Shown here: piece by piece, positions 1 through 9,509 of the stretch | How positions within the stretch are numbered: position 1 is the stretch's first letter | Layout: every line of letters starts with the position of its first letter | DNA from: an uncultured Nocardioides sp. | Lineage (GTDB): Bacteria; Actinomycetota; Actinomycetes; Propionibacteriales; Nocardioidaceae | DNA length: 64,000 bases | NCBI RefSeq assembly: GCF_947488515.1 | Contig: NZ_CANKZF010000001.1 | Span: 682,001-746,000, forward strand | Direction: 5' to 3' | Program-made: the position numbers and the translations under genes | Notes under the pieces: generated by a model | Database searches by the model: none | What the model was told of the DNA's origin: nothing | Seen by the model: only the letters and a program-made list of their open reading frames with translations

Positions 1-905
1 GCCCTCCACGAGGGCGACCTCGCCGACGCGATCGCGGCCGACGTCGGTGCCCGCGGCGGCCTGCTCGGGCGCGCCGACCTGGCGGCGTACGCTCCCGTCG
101 TCCGCGAGCCCCTGACCACCCGCGTCGCCGGCTGGAGCCTGGCGACGACGACGCCCCCGTCGGTGGGCGGCGTGGTCCTCGCGGCCATGATGCGGCTCCT
201 CGAGGATCGACCGCGGGGGCTGTGGGACGCCGACGACGTCGAGCACCTGGTCCGGGTGCAGCGCGCGGTCCTCGGCCACCGGCGCGGGTCCTGGAGGTCG
301 CCCCCGATCTCCCGGCCGCGTCGCGCGCGTGGCTCGACCGGGTCGACGCCGACCACCGGGCCGTCCTCGAGTCGGGCTCGACGGCGCACGTGTCGGTCAC
401 CGACGCCGACGGCGCGGCGTGCTCGCTCACGGTGTCGTCGGGCTACGGCTCCGGCATGATCGCCGCCGGCACCGGCATCTGGCTCAACAACTGCCTCGGC
501 GAGCAGGAGCTCAACCCTCCCGGCCGCGCCGTGGCGCCGGGCTCACGCCTGCTGTCCAACATGGCGCCGGTGGTCGGGCGCCACGACGACGGATCGACCC
601 TGGCGATCGGCTCGCCGGGAGCCGACCGCATCACGACGGCGGTCGTCAGCGCCCTGGCCGGGTTCGTCAACGGCGGTCTCGACCTCGACGACGCCGTGGC
701 CCATCCCCGGGTGCACGTCCACCGGGCCGGCCTGCCGGACGAGGAGGTGCGCCGCGAGGAGGGCCTGTCGATGTACTTCGGCGGCGTCGGCGCCGCCCTG
801 ACCCGGGCCGACGGATCCCTCGAGGCCGTCGCCGACCCGCGCCGCGACGGCGAGGCGCGGGTGGTCGGGGTCAGCCCTCGCCCGGGGCCATCAGGTCGAC
901 GGTGA
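1..905 (+). pseudogene. gamma-glutamyltransferase, 3' part, frameshifted
   Basis: This is the C-terminal part of a gamma-glutamyltranspeptidase (Ntn-hydrolase acting on glutathione and gamma-glutamyl compounds). From base 1 the first frame gives family sequence (TTTPPSVGGVVLAAMMRLLE, then VQRAVLGHRR) up to about 285. From about 285 the family sequence continues in the third frame (VLEVAPDLPAASRAW). It includes the SGSTAHVSVTD motif, whose Thr is the expected autoprocessing nucleophile, and then SGYGSGMIAAGTGIWLNN. One missing base between about 275 and 290 would explain the switch. The gene therefore looks broken, although a sequencing or assembly error would look the same. The 5' end lies outside the window. 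The 3' end overlaps the convergent membrane gene by 35 bp. Confidence 0.75.
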
Positions 906-1554
906 ACCACGGCAGCATCAGCTGGGTGAGCGGACCGATCGCCAGCGCGTAGACCACGGTCCCGACGCCCAGGACGCCACCGAGCAGCAGGCCGATGACG
1001 ACCACGGCCACCTCGAGGCCGGTGCGGACGAGCCTCAGCGAGAGCCCGGTGCGCCGCGCCAGGCCGGTCATCAGGCCGTCGCGCGGCCCGCGGCCGAGCT
1101 GTGCGCCGATGTAGAGCGCGCTGGCCAGCCCGCAGAGCAGGACGCCGCCGACCATCAGGCCGAGCCGCCCCGCCATCGCCTCCGGGCGGTCGAGGACCGC
1201 CAGTGTCGCGTCGGCGGAGAGGCCCACGACGATCGCGTTGCTGATCGTGCCGAGCCCCGGCATCTCCCGCAGCGGGATCCACAGCACCAGCACCACGAAG
1301 CTGAACAGCACGACGGCCTGGCCGAGGGTCATCGGGACGTGGCGGATGAAGCCGGAGTGCAGCACGTCCCACGGCGCGAGGCCGAGGGCGCCGCGGACCA
1401 TCAGCGCCAGCGAGACGCCGTACAGGAAGAGACCGACGTAGAGCTGCGGCAGGCGCCGCGCCAGGCGTCCGGCACGCAGCTGGGCGACAGGTCCCAGGTC
1501 GACGAGGACGCCGCGGGGGGCGTGGACGGTTCCGGTGGGGGTCGTGCTGGTCAT
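871..1554 (-). CDS. YczE/YitT-type membrane protein
   Basis: A 227-residue integral membrane protein with about five to six hydrophobic segments. The motif LGLAPWDVLHSG near residue 58 and the later RGPRDGLMTGLARRTG match the YczE/YitT family, whose biochemical role is not established. Family members are often encoded beside MocR-type regulators, as here: the next gene is divergent, with only about 60 bp between the two starts. That makes it the likely target of the regulator; a role in transport or efflux of a small metabolite is inference only. The C-terminal end overlaps the tail of the gamma-glutamyltransferase remnant on the other strand. Confidence 0.8.
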   Translation of the reverse strand: MTSTTPTGTVHAPRGVLVDLGPVAQLRAGRLARRLPQLYVGLFLYGVSLALMVRGALGLAPWDVLHSGFIRHVPMTLGQAVVLFSFVVLVLWIPLREMPGLGTISNAIVVGLSADATLAVLDRPEAMAGRLGLMVGGVLLCGLASALYIGAQLGRGPRDGLMTGLARRTGLSLRLVRTGLEVAVVVIGLLLGGVLGVGTVVYALAIGPLTQLMLPWFTVDLMAPGEG

Positions 1555-1573
1555 GACCCCATCCTGATCCTCA

Positions 1574-1613
1574 AGTGGCCTTGTCCGACATAGCCAATGA
1601 TGGAACAGTGGCC
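1574..1613. promoter_or_regulatory. candidate MocR operator: direct repeat AGTGGCC
   Basis: In the divergent spacer the heptamer AGTGGCC occurs at 1574-1580 and again at 1607-1613, exactly 33 bp apart, or about three helical turns on the same face. MocR/PdxR-type regulators are known to bind direct repeats. The first copy lies next to the start of the YczE gene and the second directly before the ATG of the regulator gene at 1617, so binding could control both. This rests on two short repeats and is not proven. Confidence 0.4.
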
Positions 1614-1616
1614 TGC

Positions 1617-3080
1617 ATGAACCGCATCGTCAGCGCGCAGCGCGTAGCCACCCTCGTCGGCGACTTCCCGCGCTCCCCCGCCTACCTCGGCCTCGCCGAG
1701 AGCCTGCGCGTGCTCATCGGCGACGGCCGGATCGGCATCGAGGTGCGGTTGCCCAGCGAGCGCGACCTCACCACCGCCCTCGACGTCTCGCGCACCACCG
1801 TGACCCGTGCCTACGAGGTGCTGCGGGAGTCGGGGTACGCCGAGGCGCGCCGCGGGTCCGGCACGTTCACCACCGTGCCGGGCGGGCAGCGCCGCGCGCA
1901 CGACCGGTCGCTGATGCCGGGCACCGGCGGCGAGGACGTCATCGACCTCAACTGCGCGGCGCACTCCGCACCGCCCGGCCTCGTCGAGGCCTACCAGCGC
2001 GCCACCGAGCAGCTGCCCGCCTACCTCAGCGGGCCCGGCTACTTCCCGCTCGGGGTGCCCGCCCTCCAGACCCGGATCGCGGCGGCCTACGAGGCGCGGG
2101 GACTGCCGACCGTGCCCGAGCAGGTCATGGTCACCGCCGGCGCGCTGGCCGCGGCGTCGGTGGTGGCGCAGGCGTTCACCGCCCCCGGCGAGCGCGTCGT
2201 CGTCGAGTCGCCGACGTACCCCAACGCGACCCAGGCCGTGCGCCACGCGGGCGCCCGGCTCGTCGCGGCCACCGTCGACCCGGACGGCTGGGACCTCGAC
2301 GCGCTGGCCGCCACGCTGCGCCAGACCTCGCCCCGGCTCGCGTACCTGATCCCGGACTTCCAGAACCCCACCGGGCACCTGATGAGCGACAGCCAGCGCG
2401 AGGAGCTCGCCCACGCGCTCGCCCGCACCCGCACGACGGTCGTCGCCGACGAGGCCCACCAGGCGCTGGCGCTCGCGCCCGGGCTGGCCGACGACATGCC
2501 GCTTCCGCTCGCGGCCCATGCCCACGACGCGATCACCATCGGCAGCGCGAGCAAGTCGTTCTGGGGCGGGCTCCGTCTGGGCTGGGTCCGCGCCCCGCTC
2601 GCCGACATGGACCGGCTGCTGCAGGCCCGCATCGGCCTGGACCTGGGCGCGCCGGTCTTCGAGCAGCTGGTGCTGGCCGACCTGCTCGACCGCGCCCACG
2701 AGGTGCTCCCGCTCCACCGCGAGCGACTGGTCACGGGCCGCGACGCCCTCGTCACCGCCGTCCGCGAGCACCTCCCGTCGTGGCGCTTCCGCGTGCCCGA
2801 CGGCGGGCTCGCCCTCTGGTGCGAGCTGCCCGAGGCGCTCGGCACCGCGACGACGGCCGAGGCCGAGCGTCGCGGCGTCGTCGTCGCCCCCGGTCCGGTG
2901 TTCGCCGTGGAGGGTGGCCTCGACCGCTTCGTGCGGATCCCCTGGACCGCCTCCCCCGACGACCTCACCGAGGCTGTACGACGCCTCGCCGCCGCGTGGG
3001 AGCACGTGACCACCATCTCGGGGCTGGACGCAGCCGGGCCGGCAGCGCGTCGCGCTGCCGGCCGGGTGATGGTCGCCTAG
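1617..3080 (+). CDS. MocR-family transcriptional regulator (GntR HTH plus aminotransferase domain)
   Basis: A 487-residue regulator with an N-terminal GntR-type winged helix (residues about 15-75; RLPSERDLTTALDVSRTTVTRAYEVL) joined to a fold-type I aminotransferase domain (about 100-470). The PLP lysine is K313 in SASKSFWGGLRLGWV. In this family the aminotransferase domain senses PLP or an amino compound rather than acting as an enzyme. ATG 1617 is chosen over GTG 1575 because the longer start adds residues unlike the family and would place the coding region over the divergent promoter. It probably controls the YczE-type membrane gene and itself. Confidence 0.88.
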   Translation: MNRIVSAQRVATLVGDFPRSPAYLGLAESLRVLIGDGRIGIEVRLPSERDLTTALDVSRTTVTRAYEVLRESGYAEARRGSGTFTTVPGGQRRAHDRSLMPGTGGEDVIDLNCAAHSAPPGLVEAYQRATEQLPAYLSGPGYFPLGVPALQTRIAAAYEARGLPTVPEQVMVTAGALAAASVVAQAFTAPGERVVVESPTYPNATQAVRHAGARLVAATVDPDGWDLDALAATLRQTSPRLAYLIPDFQNPTGHLMSDSQREELAHALARTRTTVVADEAHQALALAPGLADDMPLPLAAHAHDAITIGSASKSFWGGLRLGWVRAPLADMDRLLQARIGLDLGAPVFEQLVLADLLDRAHEVLPLHRERLVTGRDALVTAVREHLPSWRFRVPDGGLALWCELPEALGTATTAEAERRGVVVAPGPVFAVEGGLDRFVRIPWTASPDDLTEAVRRLAAAWEHVTTISGLDAAGPAARRAAGRVMVA

Positions 3081-3090
3081 GGGCGGTCCG

Positions 3091-4686
3091 TCAGGACAGG
3101 TCCACCGCGCGCACCGAGGCGGCCTGCATCGCGGCCTCGATCTCGGTGAGGGTGTCGGACGGGATCGCCGAGTCGACGCTGAGCGCGACGAGCGCTGCGC
3201 CACCCTTGTCCTGGCGCGAGACCTGCATGCCGGCGATGTTGACGGCGGCGTCGCCGAGGATGCCTCCGATGAGGCCGACCATGCCGGGACGGTCCTCGTA
3301 GGTGAAGAACGCCAGGTGGGTCGTCGGCTCGATGTCGACGTCGAAGCCGTTGACCTCGACGAGCCGCTCCTTCTGCGCGAGCCCCACGAGCGTGCCGCTC
3401 ACGGACACCTGGGTGCCGTCGGCGAGGGTCCCCCGCAGGGTGATCAGGTTCCGGTGGTCGGGGCTCTCCGCCTCTGTCACCAGGCGCACCTCGGTGCCGC
3501 GCTCGGCGGCGAGGAGCGGCGCGTTCACGTAGGAGACCTGCTCCTCGACGATGTCGGCGAAGACGCCCTTGAGCGCGGCCAGCTCGAGCACCTTGACGTC
3601 GAACTCGGTGATCTCGCCGCGAACCTCGACGTCGAGCTGCTGCGCGACCTCGCCGGCCAGGGAGGTGAAGACCCGGCCGAGCTTCTCGGTGAGCGGGATC
3701 CCGGGACGTACGTCCTCGGCGATGACGCCGCCCTGCACGTTGACGGCGTCGGGCACCAGCTCGCCGCTCAGGGCGAGCCGGACCGAGCGGGCCACGGCGA
3801 CGCCGGCCTTCTCCTGGGCCTCGTCGGTCGACGCGCCGAGGTGGGGCGTGGCGACGACGTTCTCGAGCTCGAAGAGGGGGCTGTCGGTGCACGGCTCGCT
3901 CGCGAAGACGTCGAGGCCGGCGGCGGCGATCTGGCCGGTCTTGAGGGCGTCGTAGAGCGCGGCCTCGTCGACGATCCCACCGCGGGCGGCGTTGACGAGG
4001 ACCAGGCTCGACTTCGCGCGGGCCAGCTGGTCGACGCCGATCAGCCCGACCGTCTCCGGCGTCTTGGGCAGGTGGACGCTCATGAAGTCGGACTCGGCGA
4101 GCAGCGTGTCGAGGTCGACGAGGCGGACGCCCATCTGCGCGGCGCGGCCGGCCTGCACGTAGGGGTCGTAGGCGATGACCTTCATGCCGAAGGCGCTGAG
4201 TCGCTGCGCGACCAGGACGCCGATGCGTCCGAGGCCGACGATGCCGACCGTCTTCTCGTAGAGCTCGATGCCGGTGTACTTCGAGCGCTTCCACTCGCCG
4301 CCACGGAGGGCGGCGTGGGCCGGGCTGATGTGGCGGGCCGCGGCGAGCATGAGGGCGACGGCGAGCTCGGCGGCGCTGACGATGTTGGAGGTCGGCGCGT
4401 TGACGACCATGACGCCTGCCTGGGTGGCGGCCTTCACGTCGACGTTGTCCAGACCCACGCCCGCGCGGGCGATGACCTTGAGCCGACGGGCGGCGGCGAG
4501 GGCCTCGGCGTCGACCTTGGTGGCGGAACGGACCAGGATCGCGTCGACGTCGGCGATCGCCGGGAGGAGCTCGGCGCGGTCGGCACCGTTGCAGCTGCGG
4601 ATCTCGAAGTCCGGGCCGAGCGCCTCGATCGTGGCAGGGCTCAGCTCTTCGGCGATGAGTACGACAGGCTTCGCGTGTGCGTTCAC
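3091..4686 (-). CDS. serA: D-3-phosphoglycerate dehydrogenase
   Basis: SerA oxidises 3-phosphoglycerate to 3-phosphohydroxypyruvate with NAD, the first step of serine synthesis. The protein is 531 residues, the long type found in Actinobacteria. It has a substrate and NAD-binding core (GLGRIG at 151-156, catalytic R235, E264 and H282), an intervening ASB domain (about 320-450) and a C-terminal ACT domain (about 457-530; HLAFFTYEDRPGMVGLIGGILG), which in homologues binds serine for feedback control. Translation starts at a GTG at 4686, preceded by GAGGA. The gene stands alone, 10 bp from the convergent MocR gene and divergent from the YdeI-family gene. Confidence 0.96.
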   Translation of the reverse strand: MNAHAKPVVLIAEELSPATIEALGPDFEIRSCNGADRAELLPAIADVDAILVRSATKVDAEALAAARRLKVIARAGVGLDNVDVKAATQAGVMVVNAPTSNIVSAAELAVALMLAAARHISPAHAALRGGEWKRSKYTGIELYEKTVGIVGLGRIGVLVAQRLSAFGMKVIAYDPYVQAGRAAQMGVRLVDLDTLLAESDFMSVHLPKTPETVGLIGVDQLARAKSSLVLVNAARGGIVDEAALYDALKTGQIAAAGLDVFASEPCTDSPLFELENVVATPHLGASTDEAQEKAGVAVARSVRLALSGELVPDAVNVQGGVIAEDVRPGIPLTEKLGRVFTSLAGEVAQQLDVEVRGEITEFDVKVLELAALKGVFADIVEEQVSYVNAPLLAAERGTEVRLVTEAESPDHRNLITLRGTLADGTQVSVSGTLVGLAQKERLVEVNGFDVDIEPTTHLAFFTYEDRPGMVGLIGGILGDAAVNIAGMQVSRQDKGGAALVALSVDSAIPSDTLTEIEAAMQAASVRAVDLS

Positions 4687-4760
4687 AGCGGGGTCCTCGG
4701 GTGATCAATGGTGTGTTCGGGGACTGCACGACGCTGTGCCCGGCTCACATTACCCGCGAG

Positions 4761-4776
4761 TGGGACACGAGTCCCA
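4761..4776. promoter_or_regulatory. inverted repeat in the serA upstream region
   Basis: TGGGAC-ACGA-GTCCCA is a perfect inverted repeat with 6-bp arms in the divergent spacer between serA and the YdeI-family gene. On the serA strand a TAATGT hexamer just downstream could serve as a -10 element. It may be an operator for either gene. Position and symmetry are the only evidence. Confidence 0.3.
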
Positions 4777-4821
4777 TCGCCCCAGCATCCGGACGTCGTA
4801 CCCGACGCCTACGATCCAGGC

Positions 4822-5394
4822 ATGGGCGCGATGGACGACGCGGAGCGGTTCGAGCCGGCGACCGTCGAGGAGTGGAGCGCGTGGCTGCGCGACCACCACC
4901 CGCAGCCGCAGGGCGTGTGGCTGGTCAGCCCGCGCAAGGCCGCCGAGCGGGCCTTCTCCTACGAGGAGGCCGTGCTGGAGGCGCTGCGCTACGGCTGGGT
5001 CGACTCGACCGTCAAGCCCGTCGACGAGCTGCGCTCGATGCAGTGGTTCGCCCCGCGCCGACGGAGCAGCATGTGGACCCGCATCAACAAGGGCCGCGTC
5101 GCCCGCCTCGAGGAGGCCGGCCTGATGGAGCCCGCCGGTGCGGCCGCCATCGCGACCGCCAAGGAGACGGGCATGTGGACCCTCATGGACGACGTCGAGG
5201 ACTGCATCGTGCCGGACGACCTGGCCGCCGCCTTCGACCGCAACCCGGGCGCGCGCGAGCACTGGGAGTCGTGGTCGGCCTCGGCGCAGAAGCTGATCCT
5301 GACGTGGATCGTGCTCGCGAAGCGGCCGGAGACGCGCGCCGTCCGGATCTCGACGACGGCGGAGAAGGCGGCTCAGGGCATCAAGGCGCAGTGA
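4822..5394 (+). CDS. YdeI/OmpD-associated family protein
   Basis: A 190-residue soluble protein. The stretch ATVEEWSAWLRDHH, the central AFSYEEAVLEALRYGWVDST and FAPRRRSSMWTRINKGRVARLEEAGLM are characteristic of the YdeI/OmpD-associated (bacteriocin-protection) family. The molecular function is not known; E. coli YdeI was linked to stress and peptide resistance. Two starts fit, ATG 4822 or ATG 4831. The upstream reading frame is open to 4708 but that extension has no family character. It is a single gene, convergent with the DsbA-like gene 10 bp away. Confidence 0.78.
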   Translation: MGAMDDAERFEPATVEEWSAWLRDHHPQPQGVWLVSPRKAAERAFSYEEAVLEALRYGWVDSTVKPVDELRSMQWFAPRRRSSMWTRINKGRVARLEEAGLMEPAGAAAIATAKETGMWTLMDDVEDCIVPDDLAAAFDRNPGAREHWESWSASAQKLILTWIVLAKRPETRAVRISTTAEKAAQGIKAQ

Positions 5395-5404
5395 CGCGCG
5401 GGCG

Positions 5405-6118
5405 TCAGATGGCGCAGCCGTCCGGGCCGCACTCCTGCCCGTCGGCACCGGTCGCCAGCACCTCGATCTTCGGCTGCGACTCCGCCCACGCCCGCTCGAG
5501 CACCTGCGTGAACACCTCGGTGGGCTGCGCCCCGGAGACGCCGTATTTCTCGTCGACGACGAAGAACGGGACACCGCTGGCGCCGTAGGCCTGCGCCTGG
5601 GCGACGTCGGCGTGCACGTCGTTCTCGAACTCCCGGGAGCCGAGCACCTCCTCGACCCGGGCGGCGTCGAGGCCCGCGGCCTGCGCCACGTCACGCAGCA
5701 CGGCGTGGTCGGCGACGTTGCGGCCCTCGGTGAAGTAGGCGGCGAGGAGGGCCTCCTTGACCCGACCCTGGAGCTCGTTGCCGCCCTGCTCGTGGGCGAG
5801 GTGGATCAGGCGGTGGGAGTCGACGGTGTTGAGGTGCAGCGTCTGCGAGAGCCGGTAGACCAGGCCCTCCTCGGCGGCGACCGCCTCGACCCGGTCCTGC
5901 ATCTGCTGGGCACCGTCGGGCGACTGGCCGTACTTGCGGGCCAGCATCGTCGTGGTGCTCTCCGTCGGCTCGGTCGGCGCGCCCGGGTCGAGCTGGTAGG
6001 AGCGCCAGTGCACCTCCACCTCGTCGGCGTGCTCGAACTCGGCCAGGGCGTTCTCGATGCGACGCTTGCCGATGTAGCACCAAGGGCACACGACGTCGGA
6101 CCAGATCTCGATCTTCAC
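5405..6118 (-). CDS. DsbA-family oxidoreductase (FrnE-like)
   Basis: A 237-residue thioredoxin-fold protein with no signal peptide, so cytoplasmic. The active-site CPWC is at residues 11-14 in EIWSDVVCPWCYIGKRR. The FrnE-like pattern continues with the helical insertion and a cis-Pro loop (YGASGVPFFVVDEKYGVSGAQ). FrnE-type proteins act in thiol-disulfide exchange and oxidative stress. GTG 6118 is chosen because family similarity begins directly after it and a GGGGAC stretch precedes it. A longer start at 6196 would translate through the dispersed palindrome at 6170-6188. The C-terminus ends in a Cys-containing tail (ECGPDGCAI), and a second redox pair there is possible. Confidence 0.85.
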   Translation of the reverse strand: MKIEIWSDVVCPWCYIGKRRIENALAEFEHADEVEVHWRSYQLDPGAPTEPTESTTTMLARKYGQSPDGAQQMQDRVEAVAAEEGLVYRLSQTLHLNTVDSHRLIHLAHEQGGNELQGRVKEALLAAYFTEGRNVADHAVLRDVAQAAGLDAARVEEVLGSREFENDVHADVAQAQAYGASGVPFFVVDEKYGVSGAQPTEVFTQVLERAWAESQPKIEVLATGADGQECGPDGCAI

Positions 6119-6169
6119 GTCGTCCCCAACACGCCGTCTGACCTGCGTGTTCCCCGGCGGACTGTGCAG

Positions 6170-6188
6170 TGAGTCTCCAGGAGACTCA
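6170..6188. repeat. dispersed 19-bp palindrome, copy a
   Basis: TGAGTCTCC-A-GGAGACTCA, perfect 9-bp arms around one base. It lies 26 bp past the stop codon of the NCS1 permease gene and about 50 bp before the DsbA-like start. There is no T-run on either side, so it is not a standard intrinsic terminator. It belongs to the same family as the copies at 13904, 19451, 19524, 27598, 27655 and 27769. Confidence 0.85.
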
Positions 6189-6214
6189 ACGGCCATTCCC
6201 GGGCGTGTCGCGGC

Positions 6215-7714
6215 TCAGGACTCCTGGCGGCGGACCTTCGCGCGCCGGGCCACGAAGGTCACGCCGAAGCCCACGACGAGCGCGAGCAGCACGCCGAGGT
6301 TGGCGTAGGCCCACGGACCCTCCCAGTAGGGCCCGGCCGGGTCGTCGACGTAGGTGCCGAGTCCGAGCGGCTCGATGAGGAAGCCCTGCCAGTTGTTCCA
6401 CGTGGCGTCGGTGGCGAAGTTGTTGACGACCAGGCCCCAGCCGAGGACCGAGGCGCCGATCATCGTGGCGAGGGCGGGGACGTCGACCGAGCCGTAGCGC
6501 CCCGCAGGGTCGAACAACGCTTCCTCGTCGTAGTCGCTCTTGCGCAGCGCGATGTCGGCGATCATGATCCCCGCCCACGCGGCGAGCGGGACGCCGAGGG
6601 TGATCAGGAAGCTCTGGAACGGGCCCAGGAAGTCCTCGGCGAAGAAGACGACCCAGATCGTGCCGAGGGTGAGGATCACGCCGTCGACGAACGCGGCGGC
6701 CGGCCGCGGGATCCGCACGCCCAGTGAGAGCAGCGTCAGGCCGGAGGAGTAGATGCCGAGCACCGCGCCACTGACCAGCGCGAGGATCGCGGCGAGGAGG
6801 AACGGCACCAGGAACCACGTCGGGAGCAGGGTGCCGAGGGTGCCGATGGGGTCGGCGACGATCCCGGCGGACAGCTCCTCGGACGAGCCCGCGAGCAGCA
6901 GCCCGAACACCACGAGGAACACGGGGGCGACCGCGCCGCCGAAGGTGTTCCAGCCGACGATGGCGGCGCCCGGGGCGTCACGGTGCTGGTAGCGCGACCA
7001 GTCGGCGGCGATGTTGATCCAGCCGAGGCCGAAGCCGGTCATGACCATGACGAGCGCGCCGACCATCTGCTGCACGCTGCCGTCGGGGATCGCGCTGACC
7101 GCCGACCAGTCGATCTCGTCGAGCGTGAGGAGCACGTAGACGATGGTGGCGATGCCGGTGATCCACGTCAGCACCGACTGCATCCGCATGATCACGTGGT
7201 AGCCGGCGACGCTGGCCGAGACGATCAGGAGCGCGACGACGATGGTGGCGACGACCTGCGTCGTGGTCCCGCCCGACCAGCCGAGCTGGTCGAAGATCGT
7301 GGCCGTCGCGAGGACGGCGAGGATCGCGAGGAACGTCTCCCAGCCGATGGACACCAGCCACGAGACGACGCCGGGCACCTTCTGCCCGTTGACGCCGAAC
7401 GCGGCCCGGCTCAGCACCATCGTCGGCGCCGAGCCGCGCTTGCCGGCGATCGCGATGACTCCGCACAGCGCGAACGACACCACGATGCCGACGACCGTGA
7501 CGACGACCGCCTGGACGAAGGAGATGCCGAAGCCCAGCACGAACGAGCCGTAGCTGATGCCGAACACCGACACGTTGGCCGCGAACCACGGCCAGAACAG
7601 GTCCCGCGGACGCGCCGTCCGCTCGGACTCCTCGATGATCTCGATGCCGGTCGTCTCGACGCCCAGCCGACGGGTCTGCTCCAGGCCCGACGAGGGCGTG
7701 GTCGTGTTGCTCAT
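6215..7714 (-). CDS. NCS1-family purine/cytosine permease
   Basis: A 499-residue membrane transporter with about 12 hydrophobic segments and the NCS1 fold. The N-terminal half contains the family region GKRGSAPTMVLSRAAFGVNG, then GWETFLAILAV and, in the middle, GFGLGWINIAADWSRY. Family members import nucleobases, hydantoins, thiamine or related compounds by cation symport; the substrate cannot be read from the sequence. The start is ATG 7714, because the 24 residues before it in frame are Arg-rich and unlike the family. It follows ilvC on the same strand, with a putative terminator between them. Confidence 0.88.
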   Translation of the reverse strand: MSNTTTPSSGLEQTRRLGVETTGIEIIEESERTARPRDLFWPWFAANVSVFGISYGSFVLGFGISFVQAVVVTVVGIVVSFALCGVIAIAGKRGSAPTMVLSRAAFGVNGQKVPGVVSWLVSIGWETFLAILAVLATATIFDQLGWSGGTTTQVVATIVVALLIVSASVAGYHVIMRMQSVLTWITGIATIVYVLLTLDEIDWSAVSAIPDGSVQQMVGALVMVMTGFGLGWINIAADWSRYQHRDAPGAAIVGWNTFGGAVAPVFLVVFGLLLAGSSEELSAGIVADPIGTLGTLLPTWFLVPFLLAAILALVSGAVLGIYSSGLTLLSLGVRIPRPAAAFVDGVILTLGTIWVVFFAEDFLGPFQSFLITLGVPLAAWAGIMIADIALRKSDYDEEALFDPAGRYGSVDVPALATMIGASVLGWGLVVNNFATDATWNNWQGFLIEPLGLGTYVDDPAGPYWEGPWAYANLGVLLALVVGFGVTFVARRAKVRRQES

Positions 7715-7786
7715 GACGGCATCGTATGGCCGCGAGCGGCGGGTCGGACGACCACACCGCGGCGAGCGCCGCCGAGACGCGCGCAC

Positions 7787-7825
7787 GGCGCGCCGGACCG
7801 ACCACTTCTGGTCGTCCGACGCGCC
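7787..7825 (-). terminator. hairpin after ilvC
   Basis: Between ilvC and the permease gene the arms at 7787-7803 and 7810-7825 (GGCGCG...GACC against GGTCGTCCG...GCGCC) pair over about 15 bp with one mismatch and one bulge around a 6-base loop. It lies 23 bp after the ilvC stop codon. No T-run follows, as is common in high-GC genomes, so it could be a terminator or a 3' stabilising hairpin. Confidence 0.45.
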
Positions 7826-7847
7826 GTCGGTGGCGCCGGTGCGGGCC

Positions 7848-8903
<1,056 letters not shown>

Positions 8904-8951
8904 TCACTCGGTGATCGAGCAGCCGCGAGGAGCGGCGTGTCGAGGTCTGGG

Positions 8952-9509
8952 TCAGTTGGCGATTGCGGAAACGGGGGCGGGCACGGCGACGGGGCGGTGG
9001 GTGCGTTCGCTGATCGAGCGCGACCCGCGACCGATCGCCACCATGCCCGACTGCACGAGCTCACGGATGCCGAAGGGCTCGAGCACGCGGAGCAGGTCGG
9101 CGAGCTTGTCGGCGTTGCCGACGGCCTGCACGGTCACCGCGTCGGGTGCGACGTCGACGACCTTGGCCCGGAAGAGCTGGACGGCGTCGAGCACCGCGCC
9201 ACGGGTGGTGGCGTCAGCGCGGACCTTGACGAGCAGCAGCTCGCGGTTGACCGATCCGGCGCCGTCGAGCTCGACGATCTTGATGACCTCGACGAGCTTG
9301 TTGAGCTGCTTGGTGACCTGCTCGAGCGGGGACTCGTCGACGTTGACCACGATGGTCATCCGCGAGATCTCGGGGTGCTCGGTCGGGCCGACGGCGAGGC
9401 TGTCGATGTTGTAGCCGCGGCGCGAGAACAGGCTCGCGATGCGGGCCAGGACGCCCGGCTTGTTCTCGACCAGCACGCTCAGGGTGTGCTTGTTGCTGGA
9501 GCTCGTCAT
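8952..9509 (-). CDS. ilvN: acetolactate synthase small (regulatory) subunit
   Basis: The 185-residue regulatory subunit pairs with IlvB and confers valine feedback inhibition. It carries an N-terminal ACT domain (residues about 5-80; HTLSVLVENKPGVLARIASLFSRRGYNIDSLAVG) and the C-terminal ALS_ss_C domain (about 85-165). ATG 9509 shares its A with the stop codon of ilvB (TGATG), so the two are translationally coupled and made in matched amounts. The last 20 or so residues (SERTHRPVAVPAPVSAIAN) are a variable tail. Confidence 0.95.
   Translation of the reverse strand: MTSSSNKHTLSVLVENKPGVLARIASLFSRRGYNIDSLAVGPTEHPEISRMTIVVNVDESPLEQVTKQLNKLVEVIKIVELDGAGSVNRELLLVKVRADATTRGAVLDAVQLFRAKVVDVAPDAVTVQAVGNADKLADLLRVLEPFGIRELVQSGMVAIGRGSRSISERTHRPVAVPAPVSAIAN

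Noticed and set aside
1551..3203. 550-residue open frame antisense to the MocR gene
   Set aside because: It is Arg/Gly/Ala-rich with no domain and lies opposite a well-supported regulator. Long antisense frames are normal at this GC content.
6119..6196. Longer start of the DsbA-like gene at 6196
   Set aside because: It would translate the dispersed palindrome (ESPGDS) as an N-terminus without family similarity. GTG 6118 fits the conserved start.
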